The notes: generated by a model from the sequence alone, not told the origin. 64,000 nucleotides of DNA from Paracandidimonas soli (GCF_004342005.1 NZ_SMBX01000001.1:62001-126000); one strand, 5' to 3'; shown: positions 34,136-42,911, counted from the stretch's first letter. Numbers and translations are program-made.

Positions 34136-35239
34136 TCACACCGCCCCGAACGCCTCCACGTAGAACGCATACAGCGAATGGCAACTGGCCATGTACAGGC
34201 GGTTGTTCTTGGGGCCGCCGAAGCACAGGTTGGCGCAGCGCTCGGGCAGGGCGATGTGGGCCAGCGCCTTGCCTTCGGCGTTGAACACCATGACGCCGTC
34301 GAGTTCTTCGGACTTGCCTTTCAGCTGATAGACCTTGCGGCCGCCCTGGTCGGCAGGCTTGTCCTGCAGGGCGCCGTTGCTGCCCCAGCCGCACCACAGA
34401 TTGCCGTCGCGATCAACCTTGAAGCCATCGAGAGCTCCATGGTCGGAGGCGTCGATCAGCTTGGTCTTGTTGGCGACCGTGCCATCGTCGTTGACATCGT
34501 AGCTCCAGATGCTGCGGTTGGGCGTGCCTTTCCATTCCACCACGTACAGTTTCTTCTCGTCAGGCGAGAAGGCGAGGCCGTTGGGATTGACGAGATCGGT
34601 GATGACGGCGGTCAGGTTGCCGTCGGAGGCAATGCGATAGACATTCGTCGTCGCTTGCTCGGGCGTGGCGCGAAAGCCCTCCCATTCGCCATTGATGCCG
34701 AACAAGGGATCCGTAAACCAGATCGTATCGTCTGATTTGACGACGACGTCGTTGGGCGCGTTGAGCCGCTTGCCTTCGAACTTGTCGGCCAGGACGGTTT
34801 GCGAGCCGTCCTTTTCGGTACGCACCACACGGCGGGTTTCGGAGTGTTCGCAGGTGATGAGCCTGCCCTGGCGGTCGCGCGTATTGCCGTTGGCCCAATT
34901 GGCCGGCTGCCGGAAGACGCTGAAACTGCCGTCTTTTTCGCTGTATTGCATGATGCGGTTGTTGGGGATGTCGCTGACCAGCACATAGCCCCCGTCCTCG
35001 GGGAAATATACCGGCCCTTCGGCCCAGCGCATCCCCGTGGCGAGCTGTTCGATGGTGCTGCTGTAGATGCGGTATTTCGCAAAGCTCGGATCGAGCACCT
35101 GTACGGCGGGATCGGGATAGCGCTGGTTCGGCTTGAAGTCGAACGCTTGTGCAAAGACGCTGCCCCCCATGGCCGCGGCGCCCGTGCCTGCCGCCAGCTT
35201 CAAGAACTCCCGGCGGGTGTTGGTTCTTCCTGCTTGCAT
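34136..35239 (-). CDS. Tat-exported SMP-30/gluconolactonase-type protein, 367 aa
   Basis: Likely periplasmic lactonase that opens sugar or other lactones. The N-terminus carries a twin-arginine signal (RREFLKLAAGTGAAAMGGSVFAQA, cleavage near residue 30). The six-bladed propeller shows family metal-site motifs: RWAEGPVYFPEDG (Glu), LNAPNDVVVKSDDTIWFTDP (Asn and Asp) and PNGLAFSPDEKKLYVVEW (Asp). Alone on its strand, with a long 5' region of several hairpins. Substrate unknown. Confidence 0.88.
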   Translation of the reverse strand: MQAGRTNTRREFLKLAAGTGAAAMGGSVFAQAFDFKPNQRYPDPAVQVLDPSFAKYRIYSSTIEQLATGMRWAEGPVYFPEDGGYVLVSDIPNNRIMQYSEKDGSFSVFRQPANWANGNTRDRQGRLITCEHSETRRVVRTEKDGSQTVLADKFEGKRLNAPNDVVVKSDDTIWFTDPLFGINGEWEGFRATPEQATTNVYRIASDGNLTAVITDLVNPNGLAFSPDEKKLYVVEWKGTPNRSIWSYDVNDDGTVANKTKLIDASDHGALDGFKVDRDGNLWCGWGSNGALQDKPADQGGRKVYQLKGKSEELDGVMVFNAEGKALAHIALPERCANLCFGGPKNNRLYMASCHSLYAFYVEAFGAV

Positions 35240-35723
35240 CGTGGTCTCCTCGCTTGGATGGATCGCGACGGAATGCTGCCCTGCCCAATGCGTGACTGTG
35301 CCGCCGCGCTTTTCGTATCATGGAATGTTACCTCCAGCGTTCGGGCTTGGACAGCATTGTTGTATGACAACATATGACAGAAAGAAATATGGCCGAGAGT
35401 TGGCCGATTTTCTTTCGGTTTGCAGCGGCCCGAATCCCTTTTCTCAGGCTGGAGCTTGGGCAATGGGCAGCGCAACAATGGAAATAAATTAGTTTTAATA
35501 ATATCTATCATTAGTTATTATTGATGCCATGGTTTTACCCATGGCAGGCGCGTCGCATCCATCCGGAATCTGCCATGCAACAGTGAAGAACTCCGGCCAT
35601 ATCGGCCGGAGCTTCTCCGCCACAATACGGGGGCACCTGCGGTGCCGTATTTAAATTTGCCTCGCTTGACCTCGCCCTGAAGGGCGAGGCTTGCGCATAG
35701 GCGCGTGGTCACAGGAGGACGTC
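35240..35723. promoter_or_regulatory. Long divergent intergenic region with AT-rich sites and hairpins
   Basis: No gene was found in these 484 bases. It holds an AT-rich bipartite element (35487-35519) nearly identical to one in the promoter region at 40139-40171, then three perfect hairpins: TGCCATGG/CCATGGCA (35525-35546), CTCCGGCC/GGCCGGAG (35591-35611) and CCTCGCCCT/AGGGCGAGG (35669-35688). It separates the divergent SMP-30 and SDR genes. Confidence 0.5.
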
Positions 35724-36488
35724 ATGGCGGTGAGTTTGTCGTTGGAGGGTCGCACTGCGCTTGTGACCGGTTCGGGGCGCAACCTCGGGCGCGGGATTGC
35801 GCTGGGGTTTGCTCGGGCGGGAGCCAATGTCGTGCTCAATGGCCGCAGCGACATGGATGCGCTGCGCAGCGTGGCCGAGGAGGCCGAGGCGCTTGGCGTG
35901 CAGGCCATGTGCGTCCAGGCGGACGTGACACAGCCCGATCAGGTGCAGGCTATGGTGGATGAGGCATTGCAGCGTTTCGGCTCCGTGGATATCGCCGTGT
36001 CCAACGTCGGCCTGCGCCCGCGCCAGGCGTTCCTGGACATTTCGGTCGAGGACTGGCGGCGCGTGATCGAGACCAGCCTCAGCTCCGCCTTCTATCTGGC
36101 GCGCGCCGTGCTGCCGTCCATGCGCGACAGGAGATGGGGCCGGATCATCCATATGTCCGGCCGGGACGGTTTCTTCACATACGCCAACCGCGCGCACAAT
36201 GTCACGGCCAAGGCGGGCCTGCATGCGCTGGCCAAGGCGATTGCCGTGGAGTTCGGCGAATACAACATTACGGCGAACACGATCGCCCCGGGCAAGATGG
36301 ATACGATACGCGACGAGACCCACTATCCCAATTATCGCGAGCTGTGGGCGGAAGCGGTCAAGACCATGCCCCTGCGGCGCCTGGGCACTGCGGAAGACGC
36401 GGCGGACTGCTGTCTGTTCCTGGCGGCCGGAACGAGCTATGTGACGGGCCAGCTGATCCACCTGAATGGCGGAGAGTCGCTGTATTGA
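35724..36488 (+). CDS. Short-chain dehydrogenase/reductase (FabG-like), 254 aa
   Basis: NAD(P)-dependent oxidoreductase. The cofactor loop TGSGRNLGRGIALGFARAGA is near the start. The usual YxxxK is replaced: the expected region reads FTYANRAHNVTAKAGLHALA, with no Tyr four residues before the Lys, so catalysis may be altered. Start ATG 35724 has GGAGG 6 bases upstream; the frame opens at 35691 without one. The end LIHLNGGESLY resembles FabG-type SDRs. Possibly part of the catabolic set to its right (shared upstream element). Confidence 0.85.
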   Translation: MAVSLSLEGRTALVTGSGRNLGRGIALGFARAGANVVLNGRSDMDALRSVAEEAEALGVQAMCVQADVTQPDQVQAMVDEALQRFGSVDIAVSNVGLRPRQAFLDISVEDWRRVIETSLSSAFYLARAVLPSMRDRRWGRIIHMSGRDGFFTYANRAHNVTAKAGLHALAKAIAVEFGEYNITANTIAPGKMDTIRDETHYPNYRELWAEAVKTMPLRRLGTAEDAADCCLFLAAGTSYVTGQLIHLNGGESLY

Positions 36489-36527
36489 TGTATGAGCCTG
36501 GGGACGAAGCGCAGGTTTCGTTTCTCA

Positions 36528-36545
36528 GGACGAGGCCCCTCGTCC
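36528..36545. terminator. Hairpin between converging SDR and CaiB genes
   Basis: GGACGAGG-CC-CCTCGTCC, 8-base perfect arms without a clear T-run. A second hairpin, GGCGCGAAG/CTTCGCGCC, follows at 36588-36620. Together they probably end both converging transcripts. Confidence 0.45.
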
Positions 36546-36651
36546 GGCGGTTCCGGCGTATATCGGATCGTGGCCGGCCAAAGATGCGGCGCGAAGGGCT
36601 CGTCTCGTCTTCTTCGCGCCGGCCTCGGGCGGGGGGTTACGTCGAACGGCC

Positions 36652-37839
36652 TCAGGCCGTGGCGGACGACGTCAGAGCGTTGATGCGCGCTTCGTCGTAG
36701 CCCAGCAGGGACTGCAGGATTTCTGCCGTGTGCTCGCCGAGCTCGGGCGGAGGATTGACGGGGTGCAGGCTGTCGCCTTCGAACCAGACGGGCGTGGCCA
36801 GGACCTTGACGCGCTCGCCCCGGTATTCCACGTCGCGCAGTGAATGGTAGGCCTCGCTTTGCGGGGATTCCAGCGCTTCCTTGACGTTGTTCACCTTGCC
36901 GCAGGGAATGCCGGCCTCGTCCAGGATGCGCACCCATTCGCCCGTCGTGCGCTTTTCGATTTCCGCAACGAGGGTGGGCAGCAGTTCGCCGCGATTCCGG
37001 GCGCGCATCTGGCGCGTGATGAAGCGGGGATCCTTGGACAAGTGCTCCTTGTCCAGGATGCGGCACAGCGTCTGGAAGTGGCGGTCGAATCCCGCGTCGA
37101 TCGTGACCCAGCCGTCCGCCGTCCTGAAGACTTGCGACGGTACCGTGCCGGGGTGGCCGGAACCGACGGGCTGCGGGATTTCGCCGGAATGGGCGCAGTA
37201 AGTGGCCACGTAGTTGAGCAGGCTCAGCTGCGAGTGGAACAGGCTGGCCTCCACGCTGCTGCCCTTGCCGGTCTGGGAGCGGCCATGCAGCGCGGCAAGC
37301 ACGCCGATGGCGGCATACAGGCCGGTGGACAGGTCGGCCGTCGCGACGCCGGCGCGCACCGGCTCGCCCCCGGGGACGCCGGTGATGCTGACGGCGCCCG
37401 CGAGCGACTGGACGATGGGGTCGACAGCGCGGCGGCGCGCATCCGGGCCTTTGCGTCCGTAACCGGTCATGTTGCAGACAATCAGTTCCGGATTGATGGC
37501 GCGCAGGGTGTCGGCGTCGATCTTCAGCCGGTCGACCACGCCTTCGCTGAAGTTGTAGATGACCACGTCCGCGACCTTGCACAAGTCATAGAAGGCTTCC
37601 AGCGCGTTGGCGTCCTTCAGGTCGAGCATCATGCCGCGCTTGTTGCGGTTGTTGGTCAGGAAGTACAGCGACGTGCCCTGGATGATGTGCGGCGGAGTCG
37701 TGCGCGTCAGGTCGCCCGAGGGCGATTCGATCTTGATGACTTCGGCGCCCAGGTCCGCCAGGATCATCGTGGCGAACGGGCCGGCCAGCGCTTGCGTCAG
37801 GTCCAGGATGCGGACGCCGCTCAAAGGAAGCTGTGCCAT
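36652..37839 (-). CDS. CaiB/BaiF family (class III) CoA-transferase, 395 aa
   Basis: Moves CoA between carboxylic acids. Family features: start LPLSGVRILDLTQALAGPFA, then LGAEVIKIESPSGD, NRNKRGMMLDLK, and the catalytic Asp in ATADLSTGLYAAIGVLAA. C-terminal GIPCGKVNNVKEA is also typical. Start ATG 37839; the frame extends upstream only into the hydratase gene. Downstream partner of the enoyl-CoA hydratase (2-base gap), so one transcript with MmgE/PrpD. It would activate the acid used by this pathway; the acid is unknown. Confidence 0.92.
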   Translation of the reverse strand: MAQLPLSGVRILDLTQALAGPFATMILADLGAEVIKIESPSGDLTRTTPPHIIQGTSLYFLTNNRNKRGMMLDLKDANALEAFYDLCKVADVVIYNFSEGVVDRLKIDADTLRAINPELIVCNMTGYGRKGPDARRRAVDPIVQSLAGAVSITGVPGGEPVRAGVATADLSTGLYAAIGVLAALHGRSQTGKGSSVEASLFHSQLSLLNYVATYCAHSGEIPQPVGSGHPGTVPSQVFRTADGWVTIDAGFDRHFQTLCRILDKEHLSKDPRFITRQMRARNRGELLPTLVAEIEKRTTGEWVRILDEAGIPCGKVNNVKEALESPQSEAYHSLRDVEYRGERVKVLATPVWFEGDSLHPVNPPPELGEHTAEILQSLLGYDEARINALTSSATA

Positions 37840-37841
37840 GC

Positions 37842-38621
37842 TCAACTCCTTTCGCGTTCGAGGAATTTCTTGGCGCCGTGGGAAAGGCCGCCGGCGGCGA
37901 AGTTTCTGGCATGCGATTCGCGGGCCTGGTCCATGGCGGCGAAGAACAGCTCGTCGCCCATCTTGCGCCACCATTCTTTGGTCAGCGCGATGCCCAGCGG
38001 GGGCCAGCCGGCCATTCTGGTGGCGATTTCCGCTACCCGCGCGTCCAGCGCATCCGCGGGCAGGACTTCGTGCAGCAGCTTCATCGTCATGGCTTTCTCG
38101 GCGGGAACGAATTCCGACAGCATGACCAGGCGGCGCATTTCCGCTTCGCCGATCAGCGGCAGCAGGAAGGCGCTGCCCATGATGGCGGCGGAGCCAACGT
38201 TGAGTTCGGTCATGCCGATCTTGGCGTCGTCCGACGCGATGCGCAGGTCGGACAGCAGTGCGAGCTGCAGGCCGGCGCCTGTGGCGTAGCCGTGGATGCG
38301 GGCGATGATGGGCTTGCTCAGGCTGCGCATCAGGGTATAGAGCGAGGCATAACCCTCGATGCGGCGGTGCGCGCCGTCCGCGTCCATGGAGGCGCTTTCC
38401 TTCTGGTCCTGACCGGCGCAGAAAGCGCGGCCATTGCCCCTCAGGACGATGACGCGAACGTTTTCGTCGGCATCCAGCGCGCGGAAGGCGGCTTCCAGGT
38501 TGGCGCGCTGTTCATGGTTGAGTGCGTTCAGTACCTGGGGGCGGTTCAGCGTAAGGGTGGCGATCTTGTCCTGGACATTGATCTCCAGGAGCTCGGTGAC
38601 GCCTTCGACTGCATATGACAT
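37842..38621 (-). CDS. Enoyl-CoA hydratase/isomerase family protein, 259 aa
   Basis: Crotonase-fold enzyme acting on a CoA thioester. Motifs: KIATLTLNRPQVLNALNHE, the oxyanion-hole stretch GNGRAFCAGQDQKE, and IIARIHGYATGAGLQLALLSDL. Acidic residues at the usual hydratase positions are not obvious, so it may be another crotonase reaction. Operon with CaiB downstream and MmgE/PrpD upstream (45-base gap). Confidence 0.92.
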   Translation of the reverse strand: MSYAVEGVTELLEINVQDKIATLTLNRPQVLNALNHEQRANLEAAFRALDADENVRVIVLRGNGRAFCAGQDQKESASMDADGAHRRIEGYASLYTLMRSLSKPIIARIHGYATGAGLQLALLSDLRIASDDAKIGMTELNVGSAAIMGSAFLLPLIGEAEMRRLVMLSEFVPAEKAMTMKLLHEVLPADALDARVAEIATRMAGWPPLGIALTKEWWRKMGDELFFAAMDQARESHARNFAAGGLSHGAKKFLERERS

Positions 38622-38666
38622 GATGATTCTTCCTTTCGGTGATGCGGGAGTGCGGCGGCCGGGCCG

Positions 38667-40037
38667 TCAGATCAGGGCCTTCAGCTCGCTTGCGGGCAGC
38701 GTATCCAGGCGGTACAGGTCGTCCCACAGCTTGCCTGCCTGTTCGGCCCCCAGGACGGGGCCCGCGCACTGGACGAACTTGCCCTTGAACTGCTCCACGG
38801 ACCAGCGCTTGGCGGGATCCCCCTTGGCCTTCTGTTCGCGGCCGTGGAATGTCGAGCCGTCGCGGTGCTTGATGACGATGTCGGTGAAGTCGTACGGCAC
38901 GGATTCCGGCGTGGTCAGGTCCGGATGGGTGTAAAGGTGGATCTTCTTGTGCATGTCGGCGATGGCGGGAGCCGTCACCTTGTCGTCCTGGAATTCGGCG
39001 AACGTGACCTGGCCGTAGACCAGCGCGGCGGCCAGGCAGTATTCCATGCTGAACTTGCCTTCCAGGCCTGTGCGGGCGTTGTGGTAGGGCAGCGTGCTTT
39101 CGCAGCGGTAGCCGACCGCGCACTCGATGGATTCGATCTGGTCCGGCTTGATCGTGCCGTCGGCCTGGCCGTCGAGCAGCATGTCGATGGCGCAGTGCGT
39201 CAGCGAGCAGGTCGGGTACTGCTTGTAGATATTGCCGGGGTCCACGAGGTCGAAACGCTCGTTCAGGGCTTCCAGCGCCAGGGCGGGCTGCACTTTGTCC
39301 AGGCCGACGAACAGGTCGAAGAAGCCGTTCTTCGCTTCCAGCGCATCGGGGTTCGCCGAGGCGCCGGCGCGCGCCAGCAGCGCCGCCGTCACGCCGCTTT
39401 CCGCGGCGAAACCGGAGTGGATGGGCTTGGTCATGGTGCCGAAGTTGGCGACCAGGCCGCCCGCGCGCGAGCCGGCGATGGCCAGGGCGACGGCGGTCTG
39501 TTCGGCATCCAGCTTGAGCAGCCTGGCGCAGGCGGCGGCCGCGCCCAGCGTTCCCAGCGTCAGTGTGGTATGCCAGCCTTTGTTGTAGTGCGTCATGTTG
39601 ACGGCGCGGCCGAGCTTGGTGGCGATTTCCACGCCAGCGACATAGGCTGTGACCAGATCCTGGCCGGTGGCGCCGAATTTGGCGGCAAGTGCGAAAATAG
39701 CCGGGACGACCGGGCACGAGGGGTGGCCGCGCATGGAAGGGTTGGTGTCGTCGATGTCGTGCGCGTGCGCCATGGTGCCGTTGATCAGGGCGGCGCTGCG
39801 AGGCGTTGCGCGCCGCGTCGAGCCCCAGACCGCGCTGGTCGTGCCCTGATCGTCCTCGCTGATGGCGAGCACGGCATGGGTCGCCGGCTCGTTTACGGCG
39901 GCGATTGCGCCGCCGATGGTGTCTGCAATGGCCAGGCGGCCTTCTTCCCGTACGGCGCTGGGCAGCTTGTCCCAAGTCAGGTTGGCGACAAATTCAGCGA
40001 GAGTTTTCGTCACTGGTAGAGTAGGATTGGTTTGCAT
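38667..40037 (-). CDS. MmgE/PrpD family protein, 456 aa
   Basis: Family includes 2-methylcitrate dehydratase, cis-aconitate decarboxylase and an iminodisuccinate epimerase; the specific reaction here cannot be told. Features: NLTWDKLPSAVREEGRLAIADTIGG, INGTMAHAHDIDDTNPSMRGHPS, AYVAGVEIATKLGRAVN and KQYPTCSLTHCAIDMLL. ATG 40037 has AGGAA upstream; the frame opens to 40343 across the regulatory region and is not used. First gene of the operon, divergent from the LysR gene. Confidence 0.9.
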   Translation of the reverse strand: MQTNPTLPVTKTLAEFVANLTWDKLPSAVREEGRLAIADTIGGAIAAVNEPATHAVLAISEDDQGTTSAVWGSTRRATPRSAALINGTMAHAHDIDDTNPSMRGHPSCPVVPAIFALAAKFGATGQDLVTAYVAGVEIATKLGRAVNMTHYNKGWHTTLTLGTLGAAAACARLLKLDAEQTAVALAIAGSRAGGLVANFGTMTKPIHSGFAAESGVTAALLARAGASANPDALEAKNGFFDLFVGLDKVQPALALEALNERFDLVDPGNIYKQYPTCSLTHCAIDMLLDGQADGTIKPDQIESIECAVGYRCESTLPYHNARTGLEGKFSMEYCLAAALVYGQVTFAEFQDDKVTAPAIADMHKKIHLYTHPDLTTPESVPYDFTDIVIKHRDGSTFHGREQKAKGDPAKRWSVEQFKGKFVQCAGPVLGAEQAGKLWDDLYRLDTLPASELKALI

Positions 40038-40138
40038 GTGGGTTCCTGGGTGCAGAATGACAAGCTTGTAAATGCCGGCAAGGCGTATGCTGGCGGTTGG
40101 AAACGGTAAGGAGGGATGCGTGGGGCATGCCTCCTTAT

Positions 40139-40171
40139 AATTAGATTTAATTATTTTATATATTAGTGATT
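40139..40171. promoter_or_regulatory. AT-rich bipartite element, likely LysR operator
   Basis: Contains ATTAG twice, 22 bases apart (40140 and 40162). It aligns with 35487-35519: 15 of the first 18 bases and 9 of 10 in the second half are the same, with the same spacing. It lies in the 155-base gap between the divergent MmgE/PrpD and LysR genes. Confidence 0.55.
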
Positions 40172-40192
40172 TGATATAAAACGCACAAGCCT

Positions 40193-41215
40193 GTGGCGAA
40201 AAATATGCAGAAAACTTCGACGAAAAAAACCACATCCTCCTCCGCCTCCAAGGGGCAGCCCACCGGCAGGGGGTGGCTGAACCTGCGCCTGATCGAGATC
40301 TTCGTGGCGGTCGTCCAGGAGGACGGCATGACGCACGCGGCAAAGCGCCTGGGCATGACGCAGTCCGCGGTTTCCCAGGCCATCGGCACCATAGAGGCCG
40401 GCCTGGGGACGCAGTTGATCATCCGGTCGAAGCGGCAGATCCAGCTGACGCTGTTCGGCACCACGTTCTACGAGCGGGCCATCGAGCTGCTGCATCGTTC
40501 GCGCGAGCTGGAGCAACTGGTCGGACTGCAGCAGAACGCCAGGCTGCCGCTGTTGCGCATGGGCATGGTCGACTCCTTCGCCAGTACGGTGGGGCCTGTG
40601 CTGCTGCGCGAGATCACGGGCATGGCGTCACGCTGGTCGGTGACGTCCGGCGTGTCGGGCACCGATGTGCGCGGCCTTGTGGAGCAGCGCATCGACCTGA
40701 TCATCACTTCGGACGAGATCGGCGACGCCCCCCGGCTGCTGGATCTTCCCCTGCTCAGGGAGCCGCTCTTCATCATCGTTCCCAAAGGATTTTCCGGCCG
40801 GAGCGACGATCTGGAGGCGCTTGGCCAGACGTTGCCGTTCATCCGGTACAGCGCGGGCACGTTCCTGGGCCGGAAAGTCGATTTCTATTTCCGGCAGCAC
40901 GGATTGTCCCTGCCGCGCGAGTACGAATTCGATACGTCTGATGCCGTGCTGGCGATGGTGCGCGCCGGCCTGGGCTGGACGATCACCACTCCGCTGTGCG
41001 TGCTGAGAACCCGGGCGGCGGCCGATGAGTACCAGTATCTTCCCCTGCCCGGAGAGGGGGCATATCGGACCTTGCGCGTGGTGGCGCACAACGATGAGCA
41101 TGTCGCCCTGTGGGAGCGGGTCTCCGCCACGGCCAGGACCATCCTCAAGCACCAGTGGGTGCCGCAGATCAAGCGCCTGGCGCCATGGGCGGAGATTATG
41201 GATAACCCTAAATGA
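40193..41215 (+). CDS. LysR-family transcriptional regulator, 340 aa
   Basis: Winged-helix DNA-binding domain (about 25-85: LIEIFVAVVQEDGMTHAAKR, SQAIGTIEAGLGTQLI) and a type-2 periplasmic-like effector domain. A Lys/Ser/Thr-rich leader of about 25 residues precedes the DNA-binding part, longer than usual. Divergent from MmgE/PrpD and followed 99 bases later by a Bug receptor, so likely the local regulator of the catabolic cluster. Confidence 0.92.
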   Translation: MAKNMQKTSTKKTTSSSASKGQPTGRGWLNLRLIEIFVAVVQEDGMTHAAKRLGMTQSAVSQAIGTIEAGLGTQLIIRSKRQIQLTLFGTTFYERAIELLHRSRELEQLVGLQQNARLPLLRMGMVDSFASTVGPVLLREITGMASRWSVTSGVSGTDVRGLVEQRIDLIITSDEIGDAPRLLDLPLLREPLFIIVPKGFSGRSDDLEALGQTLPFIRYSAGTFLGRKVDFYFRQHGLSLPREYEFDTSDAVLAMVRAGLGWTITTPLCVLRTRAAADEYQYLPLPGEGAYRTLRVVAHNDEHVALWERVSATARTILKHQWVPQIKRLAPWAEIMDNPK

Positions 41216-41314
41216 TTAATTTTACTTATTGTTAGAATAAGCTGGATAAGTGTAGACTGGCGCAGGCATCGCAATAGCGGTGCTTCCGAACACATTACCC
41301 AAGAGGGTTCAGTC

Positions 41315-42289
41315 ATGAAACTATCCACCGTATTCCATATGCTGCTGGGGGTTGCGTTTGCATTCGCGGCTGCGCCAGCCGTCCAGGCCCAGGCCTATCC
41401 TTCCAAGCCGATCACCATCGTCATCGGCTATCCCCCGGGCGGCGGCGCCGACGCGATCGCCCGCCTGGTGGGCTCGCAACTGTCCCAGGTAACCGGACAG
41501 AGCGTGATCGTCGACAACCGCGGCGGTTTTTCCGGCAATATCGGCGCGGCATCCGTGGCAAAGGGCGCGGCGGACGGCTATACCGTGCTGGTTGCGCCTA
41601 CGACCACGTATCGCATCAACGGCATTCTTTACGGCGACAAGGTCGGCTACGATCTGGAGAAGGATTTCACGCCGGTGAGCCTGCTTGGCGTGCAGCCCAT
41701 GGTGCTCATGGTGAATCCGCACCTTCCGGTCAACAATGTGGCCGAACTGCTGGAGTACGCCAAATCGCATAAGCTGGACTATGGTTCCACCGGCGTCGGT
41801 TCACTGGAGCATATTGCCGCGGAATTGTTCTTCAAGAATGTTCCGGGAGGCGCCGTGCACGTTCCCTATCGCGGCAACGGCCCGGCCATCGTCGACCTGA
41901 TGGGAGGCCAGATCGACGTCCTGTTCGCAACGGCGCCCACAGTCGTGTCCAACAAGGACAGCGGCCGGATCAAGGGCCTGATGGTCACCACCGCCGAGCG
42001 CAATCCGGCCTTGCCCAACCTGCCCACGCCGGCGGAAGCGGGCCTGAAAGGTTTCGATGTCGTCTCCACCTATAGCATGCTGGTGCCCGCCGCAACGCCC
42101 AAGGACGTGGTGGAAGCGCTGAATGCCGCGGTCGTCAAAGCGTTGAAGACGCCCAAGACGGTGGAAACCTTCGGTTTCATGGGCGTCCAGCCCCAGCCGA
42201 CCACCCTCGGCGAAGCCAAGGAGCGCCTGACGAAGGAGTATGCCAAGTGGGCGGTCGTGATCAAGGAAAACAATATCAAGGCCGAATGA
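41315..42289 (+). CDS. Bug/TctC-family periplasmic solute receptor, 324 aa
   Basis: Periplasmic binding protein that captures a carboxylate. Signal peptide about 1-27 (AFAFAAAPAVQAQA), then the family start YPSKPITIVIGYPPGGGADAIAR and later AGIYAS-equivalent segments such as VDLMGGQIDVLFAT. No TctA/TctB membrane genes nearby, as is common for orphan Bug proteins in Bordetella-like genomes. Likely supplies the substrate of the CaiB/MmgE pathway. Confidence 0.93.
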   Translation: MKLSTVFHMLLGVAFAFAAAPAVQAQAYPSKPITIVIGYPPGGGADAIARLVGSQLSQVTGQSVIVDNRGGFSGNIGAASVAKGAADGYTVLVAPTTTYRINGILYGDKVGYDLEKDFTPVSLLGVQPMVLMVNPHLPVNNVAELLEYAKSHKLDYGSTGVGSLEHIAAELFFKNVPGGAVHVPYRGNGPAIVDLMGGQIDVLFATAPTVVSNKDSGRIKGLMVTTAERNPALPNLPTPAEAGLKGFDVVSTYSMLVPAATPKDVVEALNAAVVKALKTPKTVETFGFMGVQPQPTTLGEAKERLTKEYAKWAVVIKENNIKAE

Positions 42290-42315
42290 TCCAGCCTGGT
42301 CAGGCTTGATGCACA

Positions 42316-42346
42316 CCGGCGCGCGGCTTCCCCGGCCGCGCGCCGG
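42316..42346 (+). terminator. GC-rich hairpin after the Bug gene
   Basis: CCGGCGCGCGGC-TTCCCCG-GCCGCGCGCCGG, 12-base perfect arms, 26 bases after the stop. There is no T-run, so termination strength is uncertain. Confidence 0.55.
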
Positions 42347-42440
42347 CATTCGTTCCAGAGCGGGCAATTGTCAAGCTTGGTAGGGTTGCCGCAATAGATG
42401 GCAAGGCGGCATGATTCGGTGTCATACTTGGCGAAGAGGA

Positions 42441-42463
42441 CATTGCCGGCCCGGCCGGCAATG
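42441..42463. repeat. 23-base near-perfect palindrome
   Basis: CATTGCCGGCC-C-GGCCGGCAATG, 11-base arms with a single central base, 45 bases before the YegP-like gene. Could be an operator or a hairpin; no regulator is evident. Confidence 0.5.
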
Positions 42464-42507
42464 CCGACTCTGCAACGGGCGAATCAGCCACTGATCAAAG
42501 GAGAATC

Positions 42508-42849
42508 ATGATGGCCGGATGGTATGAGTTGAGCAAGAGTTCGGATGGCCAGTTCCGCTTTGTCCTGAAAGCGGGCAACGGCGAAACCATTCTGACAAGC
42601 GAGCTGTACAAGGCGAGGGCCTCCGCCGAGAACGGCATCGCCTCGGTCCAGACGAACAGTCCGCTCGATGAGCGCTACGAGAAGAAAACATCGTCCAGCG
42701 GCAAGGCCTACTTCAACCTGAAGGCGGCAAATTCCCAGGTCATCGGGACCAGCCAGATGTACGCGACCGAGCAGTCGCGCGACAGCGGCATCGCGTCCGT
42801 CAAAACCAACGGGCTGACAAAGACCGTCAAGGACAATACCGGTACCTGA
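42508..42849 (+). CDS. YegP/DUF1508 family protein, 113 aa
   Basis: Two tandem DUF1508 repeats of about 48 residues: WYELSKSSDGQFRFVLKAGN with ILTSELYKARASAENGIASV, and YEKKTSSSGKAYFNLKAANS with IGTSQMYATEQSRDSGIASV. Function of the family is not settled. AAGGAGAATC lies before a double ATG. Monocistronic, ended by its own terminator. Confidence 0.93.
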   Translation: MMAGWYELSKSSDGQFRFVLKAGNGETILTSELYKARASAENGIASVQTNSPLDERYEKKTSSSGKAYFNLKAANSQVIGTSQMYATEQSRDSGIASVKTNGLTKTVKDNTGT

Positions 42850-42876
42850 GTCTCCTGGACCGCCCCAGGAGTGCGG

Positions 42877-42911
42877 GGCCGCGCCGGTATTAGGCGCGGC
42901 CTCTGTTCTTT
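42877..42911 (+). terminator. Terminator after the YegP-like gene
   Basis: GGCCGCGCC-GGTATTA-GGCGCGGCC followed by a T-rich run (TCTGTTCTTT). Confidence 0.75.

Noticed and set aside
36437-37582. 381-codon open frame in another frame of the CaiB gene
   Set aside because: Arg/Pro/Gly-rich low-complexity product, fully explained by the CaiB reading frame.
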